Origin: Lingula anatina
Taxonomy: Eukaryota > Brachiopoda > Lingulata > Lingulida > Lingulidae
Assembly (NCBI RefSeq): GCF_001039355.2
Contig: NW_019775413.1
Span: 1,558,745 to 1,612,110, forward strand
Length of the DNA: 53,366 nt
Direction: 5' to 3'
Shown here: positions 12,199 to 25,366 of the stretch, piece after piece
How positions within the stretch are numbered: position 1 is the first letter of the stretch
Layout: each line of letters begins with the position of its first letter
Made by a program: the position numbers and the translations under genes
Notes under the pieces: generated by a model
Told to the model about the DNA's origin: nothing
The model's input: only the letters and a program-made list of their open reading frames with translations
Database searches by the model: none

Positions 12199-13185
12199 TT
12201 CAGGACTGACGACAAACGAAAGTAGAACTCGACCTAACGGTATCTAGAATCCCTTTTCTAGCATGAAGCGCTATTATCAGTGCACTCCAAACACAGGCCG
12301 ACCCAATTCAAGAGACGTCATTGAGCTCACGCAAAACAAGATTTATTTACTTCTTGTAAAAATCTTACATAAGACATGCATCTGAAGTGCATTTCTTGGA
12401 TAAAGTTAAATATATTATCAAACGGTGCACAAGAATATTCGAGTCTGCACTTTAACAATATATTATACATTAAATTTTATGTTAGATATGTAGTTGAAAA
12501 CAAGACTGATCGGGTTCTGAAATTCGTTTGCATTTGATATGGGATTTTAGAGTTTGCTTCGATCAGTTTTGTATACCAATCCCAACGTAACCATTTTGTG
12601 TTTAAGGATTGAATGGGATGGATTACAAGATACTGATTAGGTGGGTGTAGTGACTCCCATATGATCATTTAGGGGTCTAACACTGAGCAATAAAGTTTTT
12701 AACGATGATAAGATTTAAAAAAAACGAACTCGGTCAAAATCTGCCTTTATATAATTTTGTATGATGTCAAAAGGTAAACTTGCTGTCCTTAACTCCATGA
12801 TTTAACTGTATATATACATGTGGTTTTATACCAACACAGGTAGGCTACCATGTATAGTAAGGTGAAACGGTCCAATTTTGAACCTCGATTCTATTACAGT
12901 ATGATCTTTTCATAACTTGAATCGTTACCTGGCCTAGTTTTTTCTAATCAAATACATCAAAGACAGGAAATGTATACCGTGCACTTTATCTGATCCAACA
13001 TTTTTCAAAATCTGGAGGCAAAATATAAGCAAAAAGCGACAACACATTTCTGTTTTTAAAATCAAAATATCTCAGGCAAAAATGGTCATATTTACTTCCA
13101 TTGTAGGTTAAATGTCTCTGCAAGATTGTGCCACAGATCGTGTAATAACGATCCATTTACACTCAAGTATGGTACCAAACTTCAA
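12199..13185. other. Intergenic spacer between the two dehydrogenases
   Basis: About 1 kb of AT-rich sequence. It contains the upstream region of dehydrogenase A and the 3' flank of dehydrogenase B. I searched it by eye for further dehydrogenase exons (GHE, CxxC, GxGxxG motifs) and found none. Confidence 0.45.
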
Positions 13186-15962
13186 TCATGGTTTTACAGC
13201 TACCCGAAGATATTTCCTTAGTTCTGCCTCTTTTATAGCGTCCGTTATGTCCCGAAGACTATATTCTTCTCCGCCCACGAGGCGCTCAAAAGGGTACTTG
13301 TTTGCAGTCCGAGATATAAATTCTACGGCCTGCTCCAAATCAGCCGGTCCATAATTATGTATGCCTGTAAAAATGTTAAATTTTAAACATTAAAAGTATA
13401 CCTTTACGGACAGATTTACTATATGTAAAAAAAAACTAGAAATTAAATATATTATTAATATATATTGCTATGTTTGGTACAAGATTGGCAATTGTTCATA
13501 ATCTGTTTCAGTAATAGGCAGCACAAATACCTTTTATTGTCAAACACTTCCTTATGATTTGCTCCCCCGTTAAATTGAGCTTGGAGTTTGGGTGCACCAT
13601 GCCCACCATCAAATAAGTACCTCCTGGTCTAAGTAGAGAAATTCCTTGCTGTATAACATTTGGGGAGCCGCACACTTCGATGACGGTGTCGACGGAATCA
13701 GGGTCTATGTCGATTGTCAACTCTATAATGGGAATTCTTAATTAAGTCTTGTACCAGCATAAGATTAATATGCTGGTTCTATCAACATTCATTCTCGAAA
13801 AAGATGCTTTTTTATTCATTTTAAAGCGAATATTTTTTCAAAAATCAACCAAAACATAAGAGATGTCTGTCCAAATATCATCACTTTTCATAGGTTTCAG
13901 TACGATTCTAAAAAAAAAGTGCTAAAGCGTTGTTTATTAGGTCTAAGTCATCAGCAACGTAATACCATTTCCACTGATAAAGTTCGGAATTCCACCAAAT
14001 AGAGGTACCAAAGTCAGTCTGTCTCGGTTGATGTCGACGCAGTAGACTTTCTGATAACCGCGATCTTGCAGCAATGCACAACCGTATAATCCCAAAAGTC
14101 CAGCACCCTGAAAATTAAATAAAAATCCTGTTTTCGAATCTTTGCACAGGCTAGTGAAAACTAAATAATCAGAATAATTGATTAATTTAAATGTTATGGA
14201 ATATCTCGTCCTCACTTTATCCAATTACCATAAAAACCTAAGTGTAAAATGTGCTAATGACGTATTGATTAAGCAGTGTGCACTCGTCGATTCTATACAG
14301 ACAAGGAGTATGCTCTGATAAGCAGGATAGGCACCTTTATAAATAAATCTAGAATTAATATTCTCTCTTAAGCGCCGTTAAAAGGACTGTAACCCACCTG
14401 GATCAAGGCGACGTGATTTGCTTTATTATCCCCGATCGATGGAATAGAGTTCATAACATTCACCATTGTCGCCAATGCACAGTTAATGGGGGCGGCCATA
14501 CGGTCCGTGACATGATCGGGGATCTTCACTAAGTGCGTTCCTGGTCTTAACACTATGTGGGTAGCGTAACATCCATTAAAACCAGTCCCGTCAGCGAGTT
14601 GTGCGTGACCATACTGCAATACACGATCGTTAAAAGGTTTACCCTGCATCAGATGCATAAGGCATTGCGTCAATATCTACAATGTCGAAAATTCAGCAAT
14701 GCCACGCAAGATTGATATCCCCTTTGCCACAGCTGACAGGGATATTGTTAACAAATTATAGGTATAGGACCTAGAATAAAAGCCCTTAATGTATAAATGA
14801 AAAGTGGAGGGAAAATCTGCTTTCACGATACAAAAAGATACGTGCATACACTGACATAATTCGCTTTATGAGAGAATAACACAGAAGCAGCAGGTGAACG
14901 CTGTGTACCATGCACAGTAACACTCCCCCTCCCCACTTTCCCCTTTACTTTCCCAACGGCTAACTAATACAAATATAAAGGCCGACAACAGTTGCATCAC
15001 CAAGCACGTCGGCAATAAATATCAATAAAGACCTCATTAAGCAACCTCAGTTTCCATCGTGAAATATATTAATCTTATCTAACGATGGTGCAAAAGGTCA
15101 GTTACATCACCGTTATATGAGACTAGCGCAACAAGGCACACCGTTCGTGTCGGAGTCCTGTCTGCACCTGCAATGAAAATATTTTATTGAAGCACGACGG
15201 ACGGCATCTCTTACCTTAAACAACCGCGTGCATTTCTGTACAAGGCCTCCCTTGCATCTTGCACACTCCCCGCAAAAGTCAACCACGGTGAAGGTGACTC
15301 GATCTCCGGGGGAGAATTTACTTGCATTTCTGTTAATGGTCACTATTTCTGCGACAGCTTCATGACCCAGCACACTGGAAATGACGATAAACGACCAATT
15401 GTCACACGAGTGTTTTATATAAATATGGTTAAATAAAAATTCCATATATGCCTAGCTACCGGGTTCTTGGGATATGTCATAAATTAAAGGTGTTTGGCAG
15501 TAGCGACAAATATAAAACCACCTGGGACTTAATATCACTTCAGCTTTTACGTGATTTTAGCTGTCTGGGGGGACGTCTTTAAACAACACATCATTTGTTG
15601 GTGTACATGTTTTACGCATATCATATTAATTTCACAGCAGCTTTGGGCGAACTAATCCATTAAGACTTGCCATTTACAAGGACTACATTTATGTCTGCAG
15701 GTCTATTTATTATGGATGGAGCAACCCTCATTATCCCTCCATTTCACATATATATATATCAGCTCTAGAACACTGATATTTACCTTGGTGTCGCCTCTTT
15801 TCGTTGGCCAGATATGGTGTGCAGGTCAGAGCCACACACAGTCGCCAGCAGGACCTTGACCAAAACCTCCCCATCTCCTATTGTTGGAACGGTGCAGTCA
15901 TCAATCAAACAACACGGATTATGTTCTGCCCCAACAAACACTACCCTGGTACATTTCGCCAT
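13186..15962 (-). CDS. Zinc-dependent alcohol dehydrogenase B (phosphonate-catabolism-associated type), complete
   Basis: Six exons, from the right: 15784-15962, 15215-15374, 14398-14613, 13966-14107, 13531-13722, 13186-13364. Phases agree and give 355 residues. It is a paralogue of the neighbouring dehydrogenase A with identical intron phases. Seen: CGSDLH (catalytic Cys), VLGHEAVAEIV (catalytic His-Glu), CGECARC to QKC (structural zinc, C-x2-C-x2-C-x7-C), YATHIVLRPGTHLVKIPDH, GAGLLGLYG (Rossmann loop), VIEVCGS, and the C-terminal RVAVKP, which I associate with the TIGR03366-like family. It has one first exon only. The start MAKCTRVVFVG is the only Met in front of the domain. The pair most likely arose by local duplication. 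Substrate unknown. Confidence 0.9.
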
Positions 15963-16785
15963 TGAAAGTGCAACAACGCTGGTGCTCTAACAAATTACCA
16001 ATCACACTGTGTGCCGCAAATATAACGATACCTCTTAGCATTAACGAGAATTGTGACAGAGGTGACAACTTATGAGTCAACTTATGTAGGCCCTTATATT
16101 AGCGAGAATTTGCCTTAGTCCTGTAGAACGATATACCCTGTAATACATTGATACGGATTTTTACCCATAAAATTTACCAACAGTTACAGGACAATGATGA
16201 TGAACGCCAACAGAATATCCTTTTACGAAATTTTTAACGTGCGTACTATTATAATCACAAAACACTGAACCTTTCGAAAAAGAAATACAATCATATGAAC
16301 ATTCATTACCCCAATGTAAATAACATAACAATTTTTCTTTCTCGTAAAGTGGCACTCGCTCAGTTATCGTTTTTTCGTCTCAGAATTAAATACAAGCAGA
16401 ATCACTGTAGGCCCATAGTCTTGGAATGAAAATAAGGGGAAGGGGGATGGGGGCTAATTTGATTTTTAAAAAACTTATGGCGATTTTTCTTTAGCAACAA
16501 TTCCAAGGCTTGCTGATCTACACGCGCCAAATCATCATAATTCTAAAGGCATGGGGGCAAGCTACAAGTTCCAAATAGTCCGCAACACGGATTTTGAACT
16601 CACTTTCGATACTTCATGTATATATTATACCGGTACGTCATGATATGTATCAACTCACCTTATTAATTCAAAATTAAGATATCCAAAATCCTTCTAGAAA
16701 TTGGAAAGTTTTCCTTCTTTAAGATTAAAGATACTGTTACTTTCAATCTTTATGTAACGTAAATAACTTATCTATATTTCTTATA

Positions 16786-17166
16786 AATGTCGTGTTACGT
16801 ACCGGTAGGCCTACTAAATCTGGTTTGGTTTGTTTGGTTCTAGCTTGTCTTGTTTCAAATCTCTTTAGTGTTTGGAGGCTCAGATGAAATCACGGAAGCT
16901 TCAGCTTTTTTACCCCTGCTGGGAATCAAACAGGTAAATATGAACTATATTCATGAACAGTTGTGCTCATTAATGTGCATCATGTTTTAGGGACAATATG
17001 TACTTTTGCATCAACTGGAGCACCTGTTACAGCGTGCTTTTAGTCGCCATCTACACTTAAAAGCCGCATTTAAAATTTATACCTCCATATTAACCGTTGC
17101 ACTTTCACAGTTGCGATGGTAGCACAATGTTTCATGCGTTAGAACTGCTTTTTTTATGTTTTCTAG
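16786..17166. repeat. 381-base direct repeat, left copy
   Basis: Matches 17168-17548 base for base apart from about three substitutions (T/C at 16790; GGCCTAC versus GGCGTAC; AAATCTC versus AAATATC). The offset is 382, the length plus one N. It ends directly at the N. Confidence 0.95.
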
Positions 17167-17167
17167 N
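17167..17167. other. Single ambiguous base (N), probable assembly join
   Basis: The only N in the window. It is flanked on both sides by the ends of a near-identical 381-base sequence, as expected when two overlapping contig ends are placed side by side with a nominal gap. Confidence 0.9.
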
Positions 17168-17548
17168 AATGCCGTGTTACGTACCGGTAGGCGTACTAAA
17201 TCTGGTTTGGTTTGTTTGGTTCTAGCTTGTCTTGTTTCAAATATCTTTAGTGTTTGGAGGCTCAGATGAAATCACGGAAGCTTCAGCTTTTTTACCCCTG
17301 CTGGGAATCAAACAGGTAAATATGAACTATATTCATGAACAGTTGTGCTCATTAATGTGCATCATGTTTTAGGGACAATATGTACTTTTGCATCAACTGG
17401 AGCACCTGTTACAGCGTGCTTTTAGTCGCCATCTACACTTAAAAGCCGCATTTAAAATTTATACCTCCATATTAACCGTTGCACTTTCACAGTTGCGATG
17501 GTAGCACAATGTTTCATGCGTTAGAACTGCTTTTTTTATGTTTTCTAG
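17168..17548. repeat. 381-base direct repeat, right copy
   Basis: Begins exactly one base after the N with the sequence that starts the left copy and ends at the same TTTTCTAG. It continues into unique sequence leading to the PLEKHA1 gene. Confidence 0.95.
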
Positions 17549-17839
17549 TATTTGCTATGTATGGTATCTATATTTTATCACCTATATTTCGTAATATAGC
17601 ACACATCAGAAGACAAAAAAGACGTTTTGAATAGAACAGTAGTTTCAATTTCCATTCTAGATTAGATATTCAAGGGTGTTTTTATAAAATTAGCAATTCC
17701 CTATTTCAGGAATGTATTTTAATCCTATCAGCTTTTTGCTTGTGGTTAATTGGAGTTACTCTACCCAATAACTTTCCTGAAATTGGTATTATTGATATTT
17801 ATTTCAATAATATTTATTATTAGCATGCCCTAGTCCACC

Positions 17840-17982
17840 ATGCTATCCTGGGACGGGGAGGGTAGGCCATGCGGCTATCTAGAGTATGAAGAGAAGGAAA
17901 ACAGCGGGCACTTTGTTGAGATTTTTGTCCGTCTAGAGAAGGACAAAAAATTGGCTTATTACACAGAGGATCCTAAGGTAAA

Positions 17983-18050
<68 letters not shown>

Positions 18051-19322
18051 AAATAAACAAAAGACAATTAGTAGAATTGAATATTATATGAACTTACATA
18101 TATATAAGTGTTGTTTTGGGATAAAGTAATAATATGGTATTGTATACATACGAATTAAAAAAAATTATTTGCAGGACATGTTCTTCCTTAAAAAAAAAGA
18201 ACATTAACTAAAATACTGTTTTTACAAGGAAGTGTATCAGACAAACAGGAAGAAATATAATTGTCCTTTTTCAGAAATCACACATTAATCCACTGGGTGT
18301 GATACCAACTCAGTATATATCCCAGGTATGTGTAGAAATAAGATCAAAATTACATACCTAGTCACCATCCAGAGTGGTTTGGCAGAAATAGACTTTGACA
18401 GAAATTTTCAGAAGAAGCTCTCTTTTCAAAATGCTACATATTATGATATAGCATAATTGATAGAAGACTTCCATACCTTCATAGTTAAATGTAAAATTCC
18501 GATGACATTTTAATGCTCTGTCCTATAAAGTAGATCTAGAAAGCTTTTTTGCACACAGTCTTTTGTTTTGACAAATATTTTTTGTTTTTATAGGTAAATG
18601 ATGTTAGCAAGCAAAGACCCAAGTTTCCATACTGCTTTGGTAAGTACTGAGAGTTGGGAATGTTTAATGAGGGGTTTTTACAGTTCAAGTATTTTTTTTC
18701 ATGTTTATCATATGTTTTAATGTTTGATGAGTCATTTTGTAACTGCTGGTGTATTCTGCTTTTCCTTTCTTATTCTCAAGCTGTAACAGTAGCAGGGAAA
18801 AGACATTTTTTCAAATCACAGAGCAAAGAGGAAGAAGAAGAATGGATAAAGCTGTTAACAGATGCATCAAAGATAACAGTAAGTACAAAGTTTAAATATA
18901 TTAATTTTCATCATAATCATTTGAAAACTTGCCATAATTACAAAATGTGTTGATTACTTATTCCATTAATTATTGAAGTGTAGATCCATTCTGGCATCAT
19001 ATTTGTTCTAGTCACATAGCTATTTATTTACGCATGCATTAACCTCGGAAATAGCATGCCTGATCTTTTAACCTGATTGTTAAATTGTGTTTAATGTTTA
19101 AAGTTGTCTCTTGTTGCATTTTCAAAGTTAGACAAATGGAAACAACTTACATGTGTTTATAATTTAATTGTTTTATGTGAACTTTGATTCAGGTGCCAAA
19201 ATCTGCAACATTCGATGAAGCTAGAGGAAGAAGCTTTAGTGATTCTCAAGCTTATAAGACTGAGATAGTTGGTGGAGCCATTCAAAAGACAGTCATGGTA
19301 GGACTCTCTCACTCTCTCTCTC

Positions 19323-19385
<63 letters not shown>

Positions 19386-22300
19386 AAGTGTGAAGCAGTT
19401 GTGATTATCGTTTCCAATTGATGTTTGCAGAGTGAAGATGACTTAAGCAGCACAAGTTCAGATGAGGATGACAAAAATTTTCATCAAAAGGAGTCCATCC
19501 ACCAAGGATACTGTGTTAAACAAGGGGGTGTGGTAAGGAATTTTCTAAATCAGTGACTAGTATGTCTAATAATTAATCTGTTACAAGTGATTGTTAGTAA
19601 GTTAAAATGATATGTAATGATTGATATTATTCCAGGATATTTACCTTTCCATCAATTTTTGTTCAGGTGAAAAATTGGAAAAGAAGATTTTTTGTATTGG
19701 ATGAAGACAGAATTTCATATTATAAAAATGAGAAATGGCAGGTTTGTGTATTATCACTGATATTATTGTTTTTGTATAAAGATGTTTACTTTTCCTCAAG
19801 ACTAGATTTCATAATGAACTTACTGATTCATTTGTCTGTTTATAAATTAGCATTTCTAGAAGTGTGCTATTGGTTTAGAATGGAGCTAGACAGTATTTTG
19901 TTTAGATTTTACCTTTTTTTCAATCATTTTTTTGTAGGGGAAAAGACCAATCAAATCTATAGATATCCTTAATGTTAAGGAAGCTAAGCAGACTGAGAGG
20001 TAAATTAAGATATTTTAAGTGCATGTACTCAAAAAATTGTGTTCATCCTTGGTATATTATTTAGCGAAGGTAATATAAATAAATTATTCCATGATGTAAA
20101 TATGCATGTTGAGGAATGTTGTTTGTTCTTTATACATATTGATTTTGCAACTGCAGTTATCATATAAATCATTTAAATATTACATTTTTCTTAATATAGA
20201 TACAAAGACAGAGACAACTTGTTTGAACTGGTGACCCGCAATAGAACTTTTTATGTACAAGTAAGTGGCATTACTTGTGAAAAATACTTTTGAATTTAAT
20301 TTCTAGAGTATACCTAACTTTGAATAGCTTTACTGTATAGAATGTTGAAATATTTCTCATTTTTTAGTGTGATACCTGTGAAGATATGTATTCATGGATT
20401 GCTATCATCAACAAAACAGTTTCTTCAAAACATCAAAAAAAGGTAAAGTGTAAACTGAATTTTTCCTCCCCAATAATCTTTTATGTTGATAAGTAATTTA
20501 AATGGATGTAAATGGTACTTCCAAATGTTTTTATAGTTTGTCAAAAAAACTATATCAATATATTAAATTTGAAATTTAATTGTGATTTTTAATTTTAAGA
20601 AAAAGTAAGATTATATGACTTCAATAATAATTATATAATTAGTCTGTTTAGAAAAACAAGAGCAGCTGCCTTGCGAATGAATGTTGAATTTACATTGATA
20701 TGAAATTAATTAGTATTTGAGTGTGAGTCTAAAAAATTTAATGTTATTTTGTATCAGAAGTGCTTTGCATGTGCTTATACTTTTCCACCTTTGCTTGACT
20801 TAATTTTTTCATAATTATTGATTTCTTTTTATCAAAAGCATAGGAGAAAACTGGTTCTTGCAATTTATTTTATATTTTACAAATGTCAGTATATGAGTTG
20901 CATATTTGTGATGCCATTAATTTTTTTAATGTTTTTGTTTCACATGTAGTTTGCATTATGATAGAAACCTTAGTCACAATTAGAAAATTTTCACTAAAAC
21001 AAATAAGATTAGCCCATTGAAAAAAATCACCTACATTTTCCAGTAATTGTTCAAATTTATAGTCAAATAAAAAATAAAGATACATCCTATAAGACTTGGG
21101 GAAACTATGAAATTTGTCAAATTATGAAGGAATGTGAAAAAGTTCTCCATATAATTAAATTCTAACATATGTTTATAAAATATGACCAGGTAATGGTTGA
21201 GAAAGCATTTACAAATGAAGATCAATTTCTTTAGGGCCTAATTTGGACAACATGGAGGTTTTCACTTCATATCTTGCATGTTGTATGCCGTTTTTCTGCT
21301 TTACTGGTAGAGATAGAGATGTTAAGCTCTTGTCATCTTTATTTTTCTAATATATCAAATTCCTAAGTTATTGTTAGTTCATTTTCAGATTTGGGTCTTT
21401 TGTTTTTTTTTTTCTTTCTTTTTATTTTTACTTTTATATGTTGTTCTTCTCTTTCTCTTCCAGTCACGTTCCTCATCACAATGACTTTTGGTGAGCTTTA
21501 TTTTTCCCTTTCACTCTGTGATTTTAAAAGCTTTTTTATTCTGGTTTCCTTAATATTGGTATTCATGAAGTAAACATAAATTTGTAGTTTATCCCACTCC
21601 AAACATTTTACTAAGCATTTTTTTTTTTTTTCGTGAATATTGTAGATTATAGTGGATGCTCTCTAACAGTACTCTACTGAGAAATTGATATGTTATTAGT
21701 AGTTGCAGAGTCTCAAAAACCGTGAAAAAAATTAATAAACATCTTTCAAAGCTTGGATCAAACTTTCTGAGTACTAGCAAGATTTTAAAGAAGGTAAAGT
21801 TATTCTTACTTCAGCTGCAGACAAAAGTTAACATTTTTTAATGTTCCAGAAAGTTGCAATATACTGAATTCTAAATAATATATATACTGACACCTGGGAG
21901 TGGATGAATGCAGTCTCATCATTATTCTTTATTCAGTTTGTACATTATTAAATGTATCATAGAGATTTTCACATGAAGATCAAAATCTGAATTTTGTCAC
22001 CATAACCAAGGGAAAACCAGAAAATTTGACCTCGGTTTGTTCTTCTGAAATAAATGGCATAACCTTCTTTTTCCTTCAATTTGCAGAGTAAAAGTTGGTT
22101 CCGTCTCATCCTGCTTACTTATAGCATTTCTTATAATCTTACTCTTCATATTCCTCATTTGTACATAAAGTCCTGGGATAAATATAATTCAACATTTGGT
22201 CATAAAACAAATGTGTTATTTTGTTTAAGCTCTTTTACAAAAGAGATACCGTAGTGTTCTGCAATAATTAATAGGCATATTAAAACATGATAATGTCAAT

Positions 22301-22718
22301 AGGGCATTTTTATTGGTTGGGAAGAGAATTTTTTCAGAGAAATGATACTGAGCCATGATAAATTGATGGATGTATTTATATTAAAATTTCTCATTTAAAA
22401 TTTGAACAAACAGACCTCACAATTATTTATTAAAAATTTTTCTATCGTAACACTTATGAATCTAGAATAAGCTTTTGTTTGAGTGTATGATGGATACTTT
22501 GCTAATAAATCTAACAGTATATTTCATCTCCACATTATGATTGTATGTGTGTGTGTGATTGTTTATTTACATGTTTTTAATTTTTTTTTACTTGTTTTTT
22601 TTTACTGTTCAAACTATATAATGTGTTACGCTTCCAATTTATATTTCAGATATCCCAATTTGAAAATGCACAAGAGAGATGTTCGTTAACCGAAAGCACA
22701 CAGAGTGTTTGGCTATAG
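17840..22718 (+). CDS. PLEKHA1: PLEKHA1/2 (TAPP) tandem PH-domain adaptor
   Basis: Eleven coding exons: 17840-17977, 18275-18325, 18594-18639, 18781-18878, 19193-19297, 19431-19532, 19667-19741, 19938-19999, 20200-20260, 20368-20442, 22650-22718. All phases agree; 293 residues. The N-terminal PH domain (about residues 8-111) starts CGYLEYEEKENSG, very like TAPP1. The linker keeps the YKTEIVGG motif. The C-terminal PH domain (about 170-265) carries CVKQGGVVKNWKRRFFVLDE, the basic strand pair that binds PtdIns(3,4)P2 in TAPP proteins, then DNLFELVT, RTFYVQ and the late tryptophan of the PH helix (YSWI). It is expected to be a cytosolic or membrane adaptor in PI3K signalling. The last exon ends SVWL, a possible class II PDZ ligand. 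An alternative short last exon may exist at 21464-21484. Confidence 0.9.
17983..18056. repeat. (AAT)n followed by (AAAT)n microsatellite
   Basis: A compound run starting just after the donor of PLEKHA1 exon 1. Confidence 0.93.
19304..19383. repeat. (CT)n(CA)n compound microsatellite
   Basis: CT dinucleotides followed by CA dinucleotides, starting a few bases after the donor of PLEKHA1 exon 5. Confidence 0.95.
21464..21484 (+). other. Possible alternative last exon of PLEKHA1
   Basis: A pyrimidine-rich tract ending TCTTCCAG at 21463 is followed in the correct phase by codons for S-R-S-S-S-Q and then TGA. Splicing exon 10 to it would give a short Ser-rich C-terminus in place of the 22-residue end encoded at 22650-22718. 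Only the splice signal and phase support it. Confidence 0.3.
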
Positions 22719-25366
22719 AAATAATGCCAGTGTAACTTAACCTATATGTCTGCAGAATGAAATAGTACAGTTATATGCAAGAAACATATAAAAACAGACA
22801 TTTAAAAGAGATTCTTCTTGCTGCAAAATAATAAAAGGATTCTCACAGTTGAAGAGGAAATCTAAAAGGTTTGATGAAGTTTGAATTTTGGTAAGTTATT
22901 CAGAAACGTTTTATCTACCATGCCCACATTTTGTATGTGTTTGTGCATGGTCAGTTTTATTGAAAATTTCTGGCGTTTTTATTTTTAACTTAGAAACAGT
23001 TTTTTGTGCATAAGGAAACTTTTGGAATTGTAATTTATAATAACATTCAAGTATATATATTATAAGAACTGATAATATCTACTATGCAATATACTTCCTT
23101 TTTATGATAGATGTGATGTCATTTCTTTGGCTTGTTTTTAATTGTGTCATGAACACATTAATATAAAAGATTGCTTATTGATTTTATTGTATTAATTGTT
23201 AAATTGAAGAATGTTATATAGCATCTCTGCACATGAATTTTTTTAACTTTTATTTTACATTTTTCTAACATTTGATAATGGCAGCATTGAGTCAGGAACT
23301 ATGCAGTAATGAATTGATGGTACACTTGACTTTAAACATGTTTGTGAAGTAGAAGTAAATTTTGGAGAGTGCCAGATTTAATCTGGTTTTTCACTACTGC
23401 CTCATTTATGTCCTTTCTTAGTAACAAGATTATTACCCTGAATCTAAGTGCTGGAAGTGAAATTTAAAAAAAAATCTATCTGTTCAATAGAAAATAGCAG
23501 TGAAATGGCATTTCCGTAAATGATAATGGGCTGGTAGATCAACTTGTTGATGGTTGTTAAAACTGGAAAATTGGTGAAGACCTCGAAAAATCTGTTGAAA
23601 AACTTTATTTTGTCTCTTATCTCAAGAACTGGCCCTTAAAGCCAAAAAATTGGAAATATAAACTGAAATATCTCAATGCAATATACAAGGAAACCCTGTA
23701 GTTAGTTTTGTTTTTAGTATTATACAAGTGGGTGTAAATATAATTGCACAGCTCTGATCAGCTAGCAGTGATTTTTAGTAATTGTCTCTTAGATGTGTAT
23801 TTCTCATGAAACCTTTTGCACAATGAATTTGACACTTTGTATGAATAGGCTGAGCCAGTAGACGTGGTTCAGTGATGTAAGGTGCTTCAAATATTAGCAT
23901 ATTGAAAACTAAAGACTTAGGACGCCATAATATAAGTTCTCTACAACACATGTATGTAATTTATTAACAACAGCTAAAGTTGAACTTAGCAATACATCTT
24001 TAGAATAAGTATTTTAGATAGAATTTTAGATGTATTGATACAAATTTTGATCTCAATTTTATCATTGTAAATGAAGCTTTTCTTCCCATGAAAATATATT
24101 CATTGTAGAAAATTGTATTGTTTTGTTGACATTTTATGCATACTTGCAAAATCCTCAAAGTAAAAATTTCATTAAAACCGATTTGGATTTTTTCCTGACC
24201 TTTCCTCTCTCGCTCTATGTTTATTTCATTTTTTCTTTCCACTAAAATTAAAGGGATAACAACTCTTCATATGAAATTATATTACACAATAAATAGAATG
24301 TAAACAACTCATAGAAATATAATACATTCTATTTTACCACAAAAAAAGTTATATTATCAATTATTCTGAATTCTGTGCTTGTCTTTTAGAAAAAAAAAAA
24401 AAAAAAACAGGGACTAACTTTTATTTGAAAGTTGATCATTTGAATGTAGAAATAGATTCACCATTGGTAAGGATGGGAAAATTGTCGTTAACCCCAGGAA
24501 AATTCATTTTTTGGCTAAAACGAACAGTTGTTATCTTTTTAAGGTTTCAGAGCATATTTCCCTAACCAGGTTCTGCCATATCTCTCTATCAATAGCTTTG
24601 GTGCATGATATAAAATTTTATTATAATTTAGAACATTTTCGTTTTCTCAGGCATATCACCTTAATGGTGTATTGTAAATTGTAAGTATTGTAAATACTTA
24701 TTTTCTTAAATATTTAAAATATGGCCTTTCTAATTTTTTTTCATATCCAGTGACTATAACACCTTATTTTGCATTTGTAAAATATAACCATATCTCAGGT
24801 AATCTGCTCTAATGGCCTCAGTTAACAAGTTACTTAGCTTTTCAAACATTCACATAAAACAACCTCAACTGAAATATTTTGTAAAACAAAGTTACACAAA
24901 AATATGATAATAATAAAAATAATAAATCTAATAAATTCTGTACTTTAAATGGTGTTTTTAGTGCTTGGAAATGATAGTGGCAGCCATCCTACCAACTCCT
25001 TGGTATAAAAGGAGCTACAACTCGTTTTTGTTCTCCATTGTTATTAGTCCCGCAATAACCTTTCTCTTTAGAGAGTGCCAGCAGAGAGCTCGTAATGATA
25101 CCTATTTTCAGGAGGAACAGTATATCTTTGACTCTGCAAATAACATAGCTACTGTCACATTACAAAGAACTGAATCTGGGTGATGATGCCAAAATGTTTT
25201 AAAGTGCAGATGGCATTTTGTGACAAAAAAGTGATGAATCTGGGAAATTGCACCATCTTTATCTCTGAAGACATTTTTTCCTTTTTTTTCATCTTCACAT
25301 GAAGGCAGCTTGTTCTTGTATGCTGAATGAGCCATTTTTCAGTGGCCAGTTTAATATGCTCAGATG
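22719..25366. other. 3' flanks of PLEKHA1 and the unidentified minus-strand gene
   Basis: About 2.6 kb of AT-rich sequence between two convergent genes. It contains several AATAAA-like signals and a short A run near 24391-24408. The open frame at 24965-25183 has no splice or similarity support. Nothing else was recognised. Confidence 0.45.

Larger units (their letters stand above)
15963..17839. other. Divergent intergenic region between dehydrogenase B and PLEKHA1
   Basis: About 1.9 kb separating minus-strand genes on the left from plus-strand genes on the right, so it should hold two divergent promoters. It contains the 381-base repeat around the N at 17167. In both repeat copies a possible 5' UTR exon ends at AATCAAACAG|GTAAAT; joined to the PLEKHA1 first coding exon it would only make a short upstream frame. 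No further coding exon was seen. Confidence 0.5.

Noticed and set aside
16786-17548. Biological tandem duplication or terminal repeats of a mobile element
   Set aside because: The single N exactly between flush copies, with offset equal to length plus one, is better explained as an assembly overlap; there is no element body or target-site duplication.
19157-19474. Minus-strand frame with Cys-Val repeats and Arg-Glu repeats
   Set aside because: Translation of the CT/CA microsatellite.
24965-25183. 72-codon plus-strand open frame in the convergent intergenic region
   Set aside because: No similarity, and no phase-compatible neighbouring exon; probably UTR of one of the flanking genes.
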